From contig WEDG01005196.1 in assembly GCA_017591395.1 (NCBI GenBank), positions 1-64,000 on the forward strand: a stretch of DNA of 64,000 nucleotides. Direction: 5' to 3'. Of the stretch, positions 1 through 10,289 are shown piece by piece. The notes under the pieces are model-generated. The model searched no databases. It saw nothing but the letters and a program-made list of their open reading frames with translations, and had not been told where the DNA came from. A program made the position numbers and the translations under genes. Numbering within the stretch: position 1 is the stretch's first letter; each line of letters opens with the position of its first letter. Source of the DNA: Schistocephalus solidus. Taxonomy: Eukaryota; Platyhelminthes; Cestoda; Diphyllobothriidea; Diphyllobothriidae.

Positions 1-330
1 GCACTGAACTGAAAGCAACGTAAGATCACATACCAGAATAGAAGCATTTGGTCGGCTTTTGTAGGGAATGACACAAGTCGCACGAATCGTCATGAAGTAC
101 ACTTCGCTGCCATTCCACCAAGTTAAACAAAGCTGCGTATTTAATAAGGTCATTCAAGATCCCCTTAAAGAGTCCATTTTCTCCGAGAAGTATCAGATAT
201 TTCAGTTTAAATAACTTAATGAACCATTAAAATACCCGCATGGATGCTTTGTATTACCTCTGCAATAATCCTCAGCAATTTCAATTTAGGCTCCAGCGGT
301 ACTTCAATATCCAAGGACTTTGTCCCATCA
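1..330. other. no recognisable feature
   Basis: AT-rich stretch before the first retroelement fragment. Neither strand has a recognisable domain; the short open frames show no family motif. Confidence 0.5.
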
Positions 331-400
331 TACTGTATATATATATATATATATATATATTTTAACCTTGCCTGTAAACTGACAATAAATAAAATAAAAT
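331..400 (+). mobile_element. LINE-C 3' terminal fragment with TA microsatellite
   Basis: The segment matches the 3' ends of two longer LINE-C copies (near 14640-14710 on + and 15307-15380 on -). All share the order: CTGTATATAT run, ACCTTGCCTGTAAACTG, then CAATAAATAAAATAAAAT. Here the TA run is expanded (about 336-360). Only the last 70 bases of the element are present, so this is a heavily 5'-truncated insertion. Confidence 0.6.
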
Positions 401-579
401 ACATCTTGACAGCCCGCGCGAATGTTGGGGTCATTTCCAAATGGTTAAAGTGAAATTTTAACCAAGATTTATTATATATTTACATTAAATTCGCTTTGAT
501 GCTCTATTAAATACAAACATGGACACCTAATATTTCCTCTGCAATAACCGTGAGCTACACGTCAATATCAACAGGGCAA

Positions 580-2250
580 TGCCCTTGTTCTCCCCTTTGG
601 ATGCTCCCTCTGACCAGACGAGCTTCCACCCAAGCTTCTGAAAGAACTCGCCAATGAACTTTCCGCACCTCTGTCAGTGCTCTTTCAAAAGCCGTTTGAC
701 CTCGGAACACTTCCTTTCGATTGGAAGCTGGCACATATAACTCCCTTGTACAAAAGCGGTAACCGGGCGTCAGTGACAAACTACAGGCCCATATAAGCTT
801 CACATGCATCCTTGGCAAGATTATGGAAAGGATCATCAAGAGCGAATTGGTGAAATTCCTAGATACTCATAATTTGTTATCAAGCTGTCAACACGGGTTC
901 AGAAAAGGAAGATCCCACACAAAAATTTTAGCTGTATTCGCTCCAGAGGTGGATCCAAGCACTTGAAGATAGAAACGCGGTTCACATTGCCTTTATTGGC
1001 TTTCAAAAGGCCTTCGATACTGCGCCGCACGAGAGACTGCTGTACAAGCTAGAAAGAATTGGAATCAGAGGTAACCTCCTCAAGTGGATCGAAAACTTCC
1101 TCGTGGGTCGGCGCCAGGTTGTGTGCATCGGCCAAGAGAGGTCAAGTTCTGCTGCGGTCGAGAGTGGGGTTCCTGAGGGTTCAGTACTAGGGAAAATACT
1201 GTTTTTAATATACGTGAACGATTGTGTCAGGAATCTCGACTGTGAAGCAGCAATGTTCGCCGATGACATTAATATCTGGAATGTAATCCAGAGCCTTGCT
1301 GACGAAGATAAACTGCAGATCAACCTAACTCGGTTGGAGGAGTGGTCGAATCATGGCTTTGCGGTTCAACGTCGATAAGTGTACAATACTTCGCTTAGGC
1401 AACCCATCTGGATCTGTCGAAAGTAGAAGCTACTTTCTCAACGGTGAAGCCGTAAAAGACGTGGAAATCCAAAAGAGCCTTGATGTGCTGACGACCACCA
1501 CCTTAAAACCATCTTCTCACTGCTCGAAAGGGGCAAATAGCGCAAATGCGGTGTTGCATGCCATCAGACGAGCCTTTTTGGATTTCAGCGAAAATCTCTT
1601 CGCTAAAACTTTTGGAACATTCATTAGGCCGCATTTGGAATATGCTATGCAAGCATGGAAACCCCTGACAGTTCAAGATCAGAACTGCCTCGAAAGAGTA
1701 CAGACGAAAGCCACCAAAATGGTTAAAAGTCAAAGCACCTTGCCATATCCAAACCGCCTAATGAATCTTAATCTGTTCCCTTTGAGTTATAGGCAAATGC
1801 GTGGTGATCTCCTGCAGACATTCCGCATTGTGACGGGATTGGATTGTTGCCTGGACTTCTCGGACTTCTTTGAATTTGCCACCACGACCAATCTCCGAGG
1901 TCACCCATTGAAACTGCGTGTCCAGCAGGCGAGACTCGATGTGCGCAAGTTCTGCTTCTCTGTCAGAGTGGTTAAACCATGGAATGCCCTCTCTGAAAAC
2001 GTTGTGATGTCACCATCGCTAGAAAGCTTTAAAAGGAACTTTGACAGTTTTATGTTCCAAAATGAGCCTGAGCGATGAGGAATTTATCTTAACCCTCGAA
2101 ATTCGTTCACCACTTGTCATATTTTATGACCGCATTTGTACCCTTGCAACCCACACGGTTTCTCTGTATACCGCACTTAATTTTACGTTACAAATAGGGT
2201 ACTCAAAGGCCCATGCCTAGTTCCCTCAATAAATTGAATTGAATCTAGAT
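580..2250 (+). mobile_element. LINE-A, 5'-truncated reverse transcriptase copy
   Basis: A decayed non-LTR retrotransposon of the CR1/Jockey group. From about 600 the pieces read, across several frames and stops, as the fingers and palm of a reverse transcriptase: a QHGFRKGRS block near 890, a degenerate motif A (FQKAFDTAPHERLL) near 1000, VPEGSVLGK near 1170, and the catalytic FADDIN near 1255-1272. The frame then shifts near 1350-1378 and continues open to 2078 through the thumb, with ERVQTKATKMVKSQ and RQMRGDLLQTFRIV blocks. The copy ends with CCCTCAATAAATTGAATTGAAT near 2228-2247. It appears to have landed in the minus-strand LINE-B' element that resumes at 2248. Inactive: no endonuclease, several frame breaks. 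Confidence 0.8.
1353..2078 (+). pseudogene. LINE-A reverse transcriptase C-terminal fragment
   Basis: An open stretch of 241 codons with the C-terminal part of a CR1/Jockey-type reverse transcriptase. It starts after the FADD active site, which lies in another frame (1103-1378), so the polymerase is split by a frameshift in the overlap 1353-1378. Visible blocks are an FNVDKC palm motif, PHLEYAMQAW, ERVQTKATKMVK and a terminal FKRNFDSFMF tail. The same blocks recur in the minus-strand LINE-A at 8480-9277, which confirms the family. Stop at 2076-2078. Confidence 0.75.
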
Positions 2251-2480
2251 CAAATGGGAAGTGCTTAAATGAAGCTTTAATATAGAGTAGACAACCACCA
2301 CCACGCTTGCTAATGCGGTCTTGACGGTAGAGATCATACTGGTCTATGACAAGCAAAGAGTCGGAAATTAAGGGATGGGTCCGAGATTCAGTTACACAAA
2401 AAACATCAGGCATTATCTCAAAAGCAATGGCTCTCAGCTGGACCATTTATTTAAAACAGATCTAGCATTAAGTAATATGA
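2248..2480 (-). mobile_element. LINE-B' endonuclease fragment, detached from its ORF1
   Basis: On the minus strand this reads as the start of an AP-type (exonuclease-endonuclease-phosphatase) endonuclease: NARSV, then LRAIAFEIMPDVFCVTESRT and RISKRGGGCLLYIKASF. The matching first part of the element lies at 6355-8220 on the same strand, and a + strand LINE-B copy sits between. The downstream end is cut at 2248, exactly where the + strand LINE-A tail finishes. One missing base near 2445 disrupts the frame. Confidence 0.75.
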
Positions 2481-2855
2481 CATCTACAACAGCTGCGAAC
2501 GCTAATGTTAGCACCATTCCCAACCCAAAAGGTGGCCGAAATCCCCAAATAATTAACGCTTCTAATTATGTTACCAGCTTTTTCGAAATCATTTATTCCT
2601 TTTTCAAATGCAATTTTTCCTCCATTTAATGCTAACTTCCCTCAAAATCTCATTTCTATGCCACGCCCTATTTTTCAAACGCCACAATATAGCCTTCCTT
2701 TCCAAGGTTTTCTTCCAAATATGCCGCTGTACAATAATCTCAGTTCTCATAACAGTAGCATTTCGACAAATTGTAGACCAGAGCAATTTTGTTTCCCACC
2801 TTTCGTTTCTTCTTTCCAGGTTTCTTCTCCGCCACCAAATTATCCTGTTTTATAA
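2481..2855 (+). pseudogene. LINE-B ORF1 C-terminal fragment
   Basis: The end of the first LINE-B reading frame, a proline/asparagine-rich stretch with PFQGFLPNMPLYNNL and RPEQFCFPPF. The frame shifts near 2580. Counterparts lie at 13091-13796 and 6380-6960 on the minus strand. The N-terminal part that carries the conserved IEVDxIF block in those copies is missing here. Function as an RNA-binding retroelement protein is inferred from position only. Confidence 0.6.
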
Positions 2856-2879
2856 ATACTGATGAGCGTAACCTGCAGC

Positions 2880-5730
2880 TTAGGAATACGCTCAGCTTAG
2901 TTTCACTCAATGCGAGATCAGTTGTAAATAAGATGGCTGAGCTTAGAACAGTAGCCTTTGAGCTTGATCCAGATTTGCTGTGCATCACTGAATTCTGGGC
3001 TCACTCTCTTATTTCTGACTCAACGCTTGCTATAGATAATTTCAATTTGCATGAAAAAGACCGCGCTGAACACGTGGTGGTGGTTGCCTCCTTTATATCA
3101 AGTCTTCCTTTGTACCTTTCCCTTTTCAGCTGAGCATTTCGTCCTTTTCTGGAAATGTATGCTTTGCTTCAGTCATCCTCCCTCACAATAAAAAAGCGTT
3201 AATTGGCTGTGTCTATAATCCTCCGTGTTATTCTGGCAATGAACGCGAGCTCTGTGAACTATTTGAAAAAGTTGCAGACACTCAATTTGATGTCAAAATA
3301 ACCGTAGGCGATTTCAATCTGCCAGACATTGACTGGCCGGAAAATTCCTCTCCGCCTAAACGTCAGAAATTGGTCGATACTATTAACTTTTAAAACATGT
3401 CCCAACTCGTCAGATCGGTTACTAGAAATGACAAAATTTTAGATTTAATGTTTAAAAATGATGTCCACCCCCTTATTATGAATTTTCATCATGATCTTTT
3501 CGCAAGTGATCACGCAATAATTCACTGTTGTTTTCCAGGCCCCCTTCTTACGAAGCCTGAGGTTAAATGCAATAACCTCGACTTTGCAAACACAAGCCCT
3601 GACATGATAAATAATTTCGTAAGCAATCTAGATTGGCATAGCATATTCTTAATCAACGATCCACACTTTTTCCGTGAGCTATTGCAGAGCCTCACAGAAC
3701 AAATCCAGGCTTTAATCCCGTTAAAGATTTTCAATTCAAATACAGCTTCTTCTACTGTTCCGCATTTTCTCCAGAACAGACTTAAAAAAATTACGAAAAG
3801 CAACTTAAAGATTCATCTAAAAGCTCTTTGTCAGTTCATTTAAGGATTGCACAAATAGTTGAATAAGCATCGAAAATTAGGCTCGCGAGAAATAGGCGTA
3901 GGGAGTCTTGGGCACTTAGTGATGGCAATTCATCCAAATGTGTCGCTCCTATCTTCCATGTTCGGTCGTCGGCTAAGTGTCCAAATGAAACTCTGCCCTT
4001 ACTCGACTGTAACAAAAAATTTGTTACAGACGATTTAGGCAAAGCAGAGTTGTTAAATTCGTTTTTACCAACCACTTTACCACTGAAACTAGCCCCACTC
4101 CCACAATTCCTCTGCTTTCAAATTCACTTCTAACAACCATTAATTTCTCGCCTTCATGTATTCAAAAGGAAATAGCTCACCTAAAAAAATTTCACATTCG
4201 GTTGGAACTGATAACATTCCAAACTCACTTATTAAACAGTTAAGGGATTTTCCCCCTTTACTAAGCAAGTTATTCTCAGTATTTCTCGAAAATGGTTTCT
4301 TTTCCTATTATTGGAATACTCATATTATAATACCAGTTTTTAAATCTGGATCCCGCTCGGACATTCATAACTATCGCGGTGTTCATTAAACGCCCTCTCT
4401 TGCTAAATTTTTTGAAAAATTAATTGCAAAACAAATCACGGATTTTTGCATAAGCAATCAAATTATCAACTTTTCCCAACACGGCTTCTTACCGGACCGT
4501 GCTTGTGAAACCTGCCACATGTCTTTTCTAAATCTTCTAACCTCTCCTCGTAATGATAATCTCTCTGTGGTAGTTATCTATTTTGATCTAAGTAAGGCAT
4601 TCGATAAAGTGCCTCATAAACGAATTCAAGCTAAACTAGAAGCTATAGGATTTTGTAGTCCCCTTACTGACTTTATTAGATCATACCTAAATGATCGAAA
4701 GCAAAAGGTTTTAGTAGGGTCCTCATACTCAAGTGCTTCCCCCATTGTTAGTGGTGTCCTTCAAGGTACCGTATTAGGTCCTTTGTTGTTCTTACTGTAT
4801 ATAAATGATATTTCATCGATAGTTTAACATTCTCAATCTTTTATTTATGCTGATGACCTCAACTGCGTGTATTCCTTCTCTAACTCTACGACCGAACGGG
4901 GCCTAGAACAAATTCATTCAGACTTAGACGCTCTTTCGGCCTGGAGCTCCACATGGCTAACGGAGTTCTCACCTACTATGTGTCGCTACATGAGTTTTGG
5001 GCCTGTAAGGCTGCCGCAACCTCTTATTTTTGAAGGTTGCCCTATGATTGAATGTTCCTCCATCAAGGACTTGGGCTTAAGCTACACCAATAAATAATAT
5101 CTTTCGTCTCATGCCGATAGAATTACAGCCAAAGCTGCTCAGATTTGTGGCTTTATTTCTTATAATTTCTACCTCCCTGAAATCAAATTAAGACTTTATC
5201 GTATGTTTGTACTTCCGATTCTTGAATTTTGCTGTCCTTTCTTCGGTTCAATTAACGAATCTAGCCGTTCGAAAAATTGAAAAAGTCCAAAGACATTTCA
5301 CAAAAAACTCCTATTTATGACTCTTTCAACTACTTTTTACTCAACAAGATGCCAGCTAATGAAGCTAAAATTTCTTTGGGTCGGGAAACTTGAAGCAGGC
5401 TTTTGTCTCCTTTTCCGACTAAATAATAGTTCAACTCTCCCCAAGCTTTCTGTCATTACCCCCGTTAGCCTTCCTTATAACCTAAGAAATTCTGCATTAA
5501 TTATACTTCCCCTTGCATCCTTCACGTGCAAACGCTCTCTATTCTTTGCTTCTAGGTATAGTTTTCTTTGGAATAACTTGCCAATTGAAAGAAGGTCGTT
5601 AAGTAGTTTATCTGCATTCACGCGAAGACTGCACATTTATCTTAACACTGATTCTATTAACCTTTTATTTTCCTCATCTTTTCCCAGTAGCTTTCCCCAT
5701 GACTCGGAAAAAGGACCATTGGGAATGTAA
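2880..5730 (+). pseudogene. LINE-B ORF2 (endonuclease - reverse transcriptase), broken
   Basis: Endonuclease motifs appear in order: SLNARSVVNKMAELR near 2905, DLLCITE near 2975, GDFNLPDIDW near 3310 and SDHAIIHC near 3510. The reverse transcriptase follows: VGTDNIPNSLIKQL near 4200, FDLSKAFDKVPHK near 4580, SGVLQGTVLGPLLFLLYIND near 4750-4810, YADDLN at about 4846-4863, then the thumb to 5730. Stops interrupt at 3391-3393, 4386-4388, 4825-4827 and 5095-5097, and there are frame changes near 3130 and 5275. The stops at 4825 and 5095 are shared with the minus-strand copy, while those at 3391 and 4386 are not. Confidence 0.85.
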
Positions 5731-6354
5731 GTGAGCCTCTTGAAACTATATTTTTGCTACCTCGAGTCGACCATGAACTATGATGTCTCCTTATATCACG
5801 AGTCATCCAAACGCTGAAGTCATTCTGACGTACACATTCGGTGGTCTACAGTCTTAAATGCTACCGTTTCTTTGGATACTAACCATTATCAGAATTCAAT
5901 TATGGCTCCTAAGATGCTGAGGACTTCAGTTAATTGACGGATTTCCATGAGATTTTGTTTCATATGCCTAAGTGATCAAGAACGAATTATCTTAACATTT
6001 CATTTTCCCTTTTTGAAATGCTACTGCAGAATTGCCCTTATCTACCACCTGACCATTTTTTCCTAAGCAGTTTTTTTCTCCTACCTTTTACTCAAAAATG
6101 AAGGCCAATTATACTCTGCTCTATTTTTAAGGTAGCAGTTTTTGTTCACTGCCTAGTTTTTTTTTTCTCACTGCTTTTTTTTCTACTTCACCATTAATTT
6201 CAAAACATCGCTTCCTGTTGACATAGCAGGACAAGTTACGTCTATTATTAAGTATTTGTACATTTTATCTGCACACATTGTCATAACTTTATTTCGTTAC
6301 TAATGTTTGCTTAGACAGTGCCTTGCCGGTGCTTACCAAATATAAATTCTTATG

Positions 6355-8220
6355 TATCCAAATTAGGGTTATCGTAACTTATTAAAAAGGAAGACTTTGT
6401 GGTGGGGAAGTAAACTGTAGAGAGGAATGTGCGGACGGAAAGTAAAATTGCTGCTGTCTACAATTAGCTAAGCTGTTACTGCTAACTAAATTAGGATTAT
6501 TGTAGAGAAACAGATTTGGGTGGTATCCATTGAGAGGAAGGCTATTTTTGCGTTAGCGAAAATAGGAGGCCTATAAATAGGATTTTGAGGAATATTGGAA
6601 TAATATGGAGGGAGAATAAGATTTGAAAATGGAACAAATTGTTTTGGAAAACTGTTACCGTAAGGGGTAGTGTTAAATAATGGGGCAGCCTGAAAAGTTG
6701 ATTGGTTGGGATAATTGCTAAGGAAATTTTGTGTATGTATGGTAGATGCTGGAGGGTTAGGATGTTTCCCAACTTTAATAACGTTTTTCTTTTGGAACTT
6801 AAGTTTGGAGCATACTTTGACTTGCCCAGGTTATTGATAAGTTTAATAGATTGGACAGCTGAGACCGGAGTGGGTAGCGTGGAATTGGAACGAGGTGGAC
6901 TTGATCCAGTTATGTTGACTAAGTCAACAGTAGGAATACAAGGAAAACTACGTTGAAACGTAGAAGCAGTCAGTCTTGGCACTTTAGACGGAGTTACTGA
7001 CATTAAAGGTGGGCTTACGACATGGCTGATAGCTTCTGCGTTGGAAATTCCTATTCACGAGGAAGAAGGCGTAAATGGATTCGTTGAAAGAAGAGCGGGA
7101 GTTGAAGTTAAGGTTTTTGAAACGGGCACAATCGTAGATTGCTGTACCATCTCGTTATGGTTTGCATAGCCATGACCAGACTTATGGATAATGGATTGAG
7201 AGGCCGAAGAGCTATGAAAGAGGGGAGACACATTCCTTCGCTCCATCGGTTTAAGATCCTGACAAAGGAAACATTTTGCAACCTCTAGATAACGAGACAT
7301 GCGACCTCGTTGTGCAAAAATGGAGTCCACCTCGATTGGTGAAAAAAGGGTGACTAATATAGGTGGATTTTTGCTACGTGAGGAGAGGCGTTTGGCTTCC
7401 GCTATTTTGTAGTTGAAACCGCACGAGTACAGGAAGTCTACGGCAACGTCAATGGGTCGTCTGTCCCGGGAAACATTTTTTTAAAGAAAATTATAATTTC
7501 GTTTCTGTCGGTCTGATGTTTCACTGGCAACCAAATGGACGAGAGAATCTAGATGCTGACATTCCTGAGAGGGAAGAGCAGAGATGTCACTGTCGAATTA
7601 GTTCCCCAGTAAAGAGAGAACTGATCCAAACTTTAACATAAAATCATTACAATTTTGTAAAGCAGAGAGATCAAGCTGCTTAGCTTTAACGATTGGGTGC
7701 ATATGCATATCACTGCTGTGACAACTTGATGCAACCAAGCAACGCTTCGGTGCAATGGCTGAGAGCTTGCGACGAGCCGAGATTTTCGTTCTCATTTTGC
7801 TAGGCTTTAATTTGGTCAAACTTAGGAAAAATTCAGGCGAATAATATTCTGCAACAAATGTTTTTTCCAAAATTGTAACCAAGGAACTTTATACGTGCTT
7901 GAGAAAACTTCTTAGTATAACGGTTGAAAACGTTGACTCTAAATGTTCACGCCTGTAGAAGTGGACGAGCACCCACAGGTATAAGCAGTTGATAGAGTGT
8001 TAAAAGTGCAAAGTTTTTATCAAAAAAATCAGTAAGTAAGTTAAGCTTTGGATAAGGAAATCCTGAAAAAAATTAGAACTTTTCACTTAGCTTTCAAAAG
8101 ATGAGCTGCGCGCCTTGAACTTGCCGTAACGTTCTTGATAGGCTGGTCACCGTCTGTGTGTATTGGTAATGCAAAATAAATTTCCATGTCCGTCATGAGT
8201 GGTGTATCTCAGAGTAATCT
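6355..8220 (-). mobile_element. LINE-B' ORF1 half, split from its ORF2
   Basis: Read on the minus strand from about 7890 down, this is a degraded LINE-B-type first ORF. A segment at 7598-7882 carries NCNDFMLKFGSVLSLLGN; the next frame has SECQHLDSLVHLVASE-like text; 7330-7460 reads DFLYSCGFNYKIAEAKRLSS and SPIEVDSIFAQRGRM; 6540-6960 has FSNLILPPYYSNIPQNP. The IEVDxIF block also occurs in the minus-strand LINE-B near 13880. Its endonuclease lies beyond the inserted + strand LINE-B, at 2248-2480. The 5' limit is unclear; I place it where the LINE-A tail begins near 8223. Confidence 0.65.
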
Positions 8221-8222
8221 AT

Positions 8223-9285
8223 TTAAGTCACTTTAAGTCACTTTATTGAGGGAAGTAGGCTTTCGTCCTTGAGCTCCCTATTCACATGCAAAAATGTCAA
8301 TATTACAAACGTTTACAGTGATATATCTGACAAATGAAAATGTAGGGTCATCGATATGTGTGGGCCAGGCGCAACCTGCCACTGTTTACACAATCTTCAT
8401 TATATTGACAATAGTTTCTCAGAAAATGAATATCAGTTTGAATTTAAATGTGTCAAAAGTTTCTGAAAGGACCACCTCGTCAGGGAGTCCGTTCCATGCT
8501 CCAACGACCCTCTGCGAAAAGGCGTTCCGACGGACTTCCGCGTGGACAAACTTCCTCTGCAGTTTGAAAGGGATGACCCCGCAGATGTTCCGTCCCAGCC
8601 AATTCAAAGAAGTCAGCAAATTCTAGGGCACAATCGCGGCCTCTGACAATCCGGTAGGTTTGGATGAGGTCACCGCGTAGTTGCCTGTAATTTAGAGGAA
8701 ACAAATCAAGTTCAACCAGTCTGGCTTCGTAAGGCAGATGACTTAGATTCTTGACCATCTTCGTAGCCCTCGCCTGCACTCGTTCCAGCTGTAGATAATC
8801 CTTCTTAAACCACGGACGCCAGGCCTGGATGGCATATCCCAAGTGAGATTGAACAAATACCCCGTAGTTTTTTCGGAAGAGTTCCTTATCAATCTGCACA
8901 AATCCACGTCTGAGTGCAAATAAGACCTGTGTAGCGCGTTTAGCTGCCTTTAAACACTGTGAAGATGGTTTAAGTGAGGAGTTTATTAGAACACCGAGGT
9001 CCTTCTGTTCCTCAACAATTGAAAGGGGCTGCCCATTGAGAATGTATTGGTAGGAATCATCCTCCTCAATGGTCCTTCTGGTACGCAGTCTTAGGACCAC
9101 ACACTTCCCAACGTTAAAATTTAAGAGCCAACGAGCAGACCAGCTGCTAAGACGGTTGAGATCCTCTTGAAGTGCGTGCCTATCGAAATCAGATCTGATG
9201 ACCCTCCACAATTTAACATCATCTGCAAACATGATGGCGCTGCAATCCAGGTCGTCGACACAGTCGTTGGTGTACACTTAGAAGA
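8223..9285 (-). mobile_element. LINE-A, minus-strand copy, truncated in the reverse transcriptase
   Basis: The best preserved LINE-A copy. The 3' end carries short AAGTGACTTA repeats (8223-8243) next to CCCTCAATAAAGTGA, the same type of end as the copy at 2228-2247. The sequence starts just before the catalytic FADD motif, so the 5' part of the polymerase and all of the endonuclease are absent. Repeat R5 abuts it at about 9286. Confidence 0.85.
8422..9277 (-). pseudogene. LINE-A reverse transcriptase C-terminal half
   Basis: Open for 265 codons from 9277 to 8480. The catalytic FADDVKLW lies near the start, followed by LNFNVGKCVVLRL, EEQKDLGVLI, SHLGYAIQAW, ERVQARATKMVKNLSHLPY and RQLRGDLIQTYRIV. 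A frameshift near 8540 moves the conserved tail (NAFSQRVVGAWNGLPDEVV, FDTFKFKLI) into the next frame, ending near 8419. This is the palm end and thumb of a CR1/Jockey-type enzyme. No start codon of its own; it is a truncated insertion. Confidence 0.85.
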
Positions 9286-9612
9286 GTAACGTAAAATTAA
9301 GTGCGATATAAAAAGAAACTGTGTGGGTTGCAAAAAATGTCCTCCATTCACCGTGAATAAGGTTGAACGCAAAAACCATACAAAACCGGATGCTCACAAA
9401 CGAATGCCCTAAGAATGCATATATATTACCATTATGAAGAATGGTTCTTGAATGCGTCTCAAAAAATCGATCAAATTGAACTTCTTTCAAAACGGTGCCA
9501 GCGTCGTGCGCTTATGACCTCATTTTTGTGTTTCGAAATTAAAAAATAGGGATAAAATTCGGTATCTAATGTGTAAAATAGGCCAACCAACGCACATCTA
9601 AGAGAATTCACA
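9286..9612. repeat. interspersed repeat R5, copy 1
   Basis: About 330 bp similar to 57577-57953. Shared landmarks are GTCCTCCATTC / GGCCTCCATTC, ATGACCTCATT, AATGTGTAAAATAGGCCAAC and a closing AATTCACAT. No coding potential is visible. At the second site it interrupts a LINE-C copy, so it behaves as a discrete mobile unit. Class unknown (SINE, non-autonomous transposon or LTR remnant); strand undetermined. Confidence 0.55.
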
Positions 9613-10289
9613 TTTATTTTTTTATTAAGAATTTAGAATTTATATTTGGTTAGCACCGGCAAGGCACTGTCTAAGCAAACATTAGTAACGAAATAAAGTT
9701 ATGACAATGTGTGCAGATAAAATGTACAAATACTCAATAATGCAGACATAACTTGTCCTGCTATGTCAACAGTAAGCGATGTTTTGAAATTAATGGTGAA
9801 GTAGAAAAAATAGGAAGTGAAAAAATTCCTACCTTAAAAATGGAGGCAGAGTTCAATAGGCCTTCATTTTTGAAAAGAAGGTAGGAGAAAAAATGCTAAG
9901 GAAAAAATGGTCAGGTGGTAGATTAGGGTTATACTGCAGTATACTTTCAGAATTAGATAATGAAACGTCGAGATGATTCGTTCTTGATCACTTAGGCGTA
10001 TAAAACAAAATCTCATGAAAATGCGTCAATGAACTTAAGTCCTCAGCATCTTAGGATTCAGAATTGAATTCTGATAATGGTTAGTATCCAAAGAAACGGT
10101 AGCATTTTAGACTGTGGACCACCGAATGTGTATCGTCCGAATGACGTCATCGTTTGGATGACTGGTGATATAAGGAGACATCATAGTTCATGGGCGACTC
10201 GAGGTAGTGAAAATATAGTTTCAAGAGGGTCACTTGAATTCCCGATGGTCCTTTCTCCGAGTCATGGGGAAGGATACTGGGAAAAGATG

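Larger units (their letters stand above)
2481..6350 (+). mobile_element. LINE-B, + strand copy, truncated in ORF1
   Basis: A 3.9 kb CR1/Jockey-group LINE. It begins inside ORF1 (TTAANANVS block near 2485, NASNYVTSF near 2560) and runs through an endonuclease, reverse transcriptase and a long 3' region ending GTGCTTACCAAATATAAATTC near 6348. The partner copy on the minus strand (9640-13918) matches along its whole length, so the two form a tail-to-tail inverted repeat. This copy is inserted into the older minus-strand LINE-B' (2248-2480 plus 6355-8220). The reading frames contain several stops and shifts, so it is dead. Confidence 0.85.

Noticed and set aside
4825..5097. Reading the shared TAA codons in LINE-B as recoded sense codons
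   Set aside because: Flatworm nuclear genes use the standard code, SMC4 here has no in-frame TAA, and both codons sit in the conversion tract, which explains the sharing.
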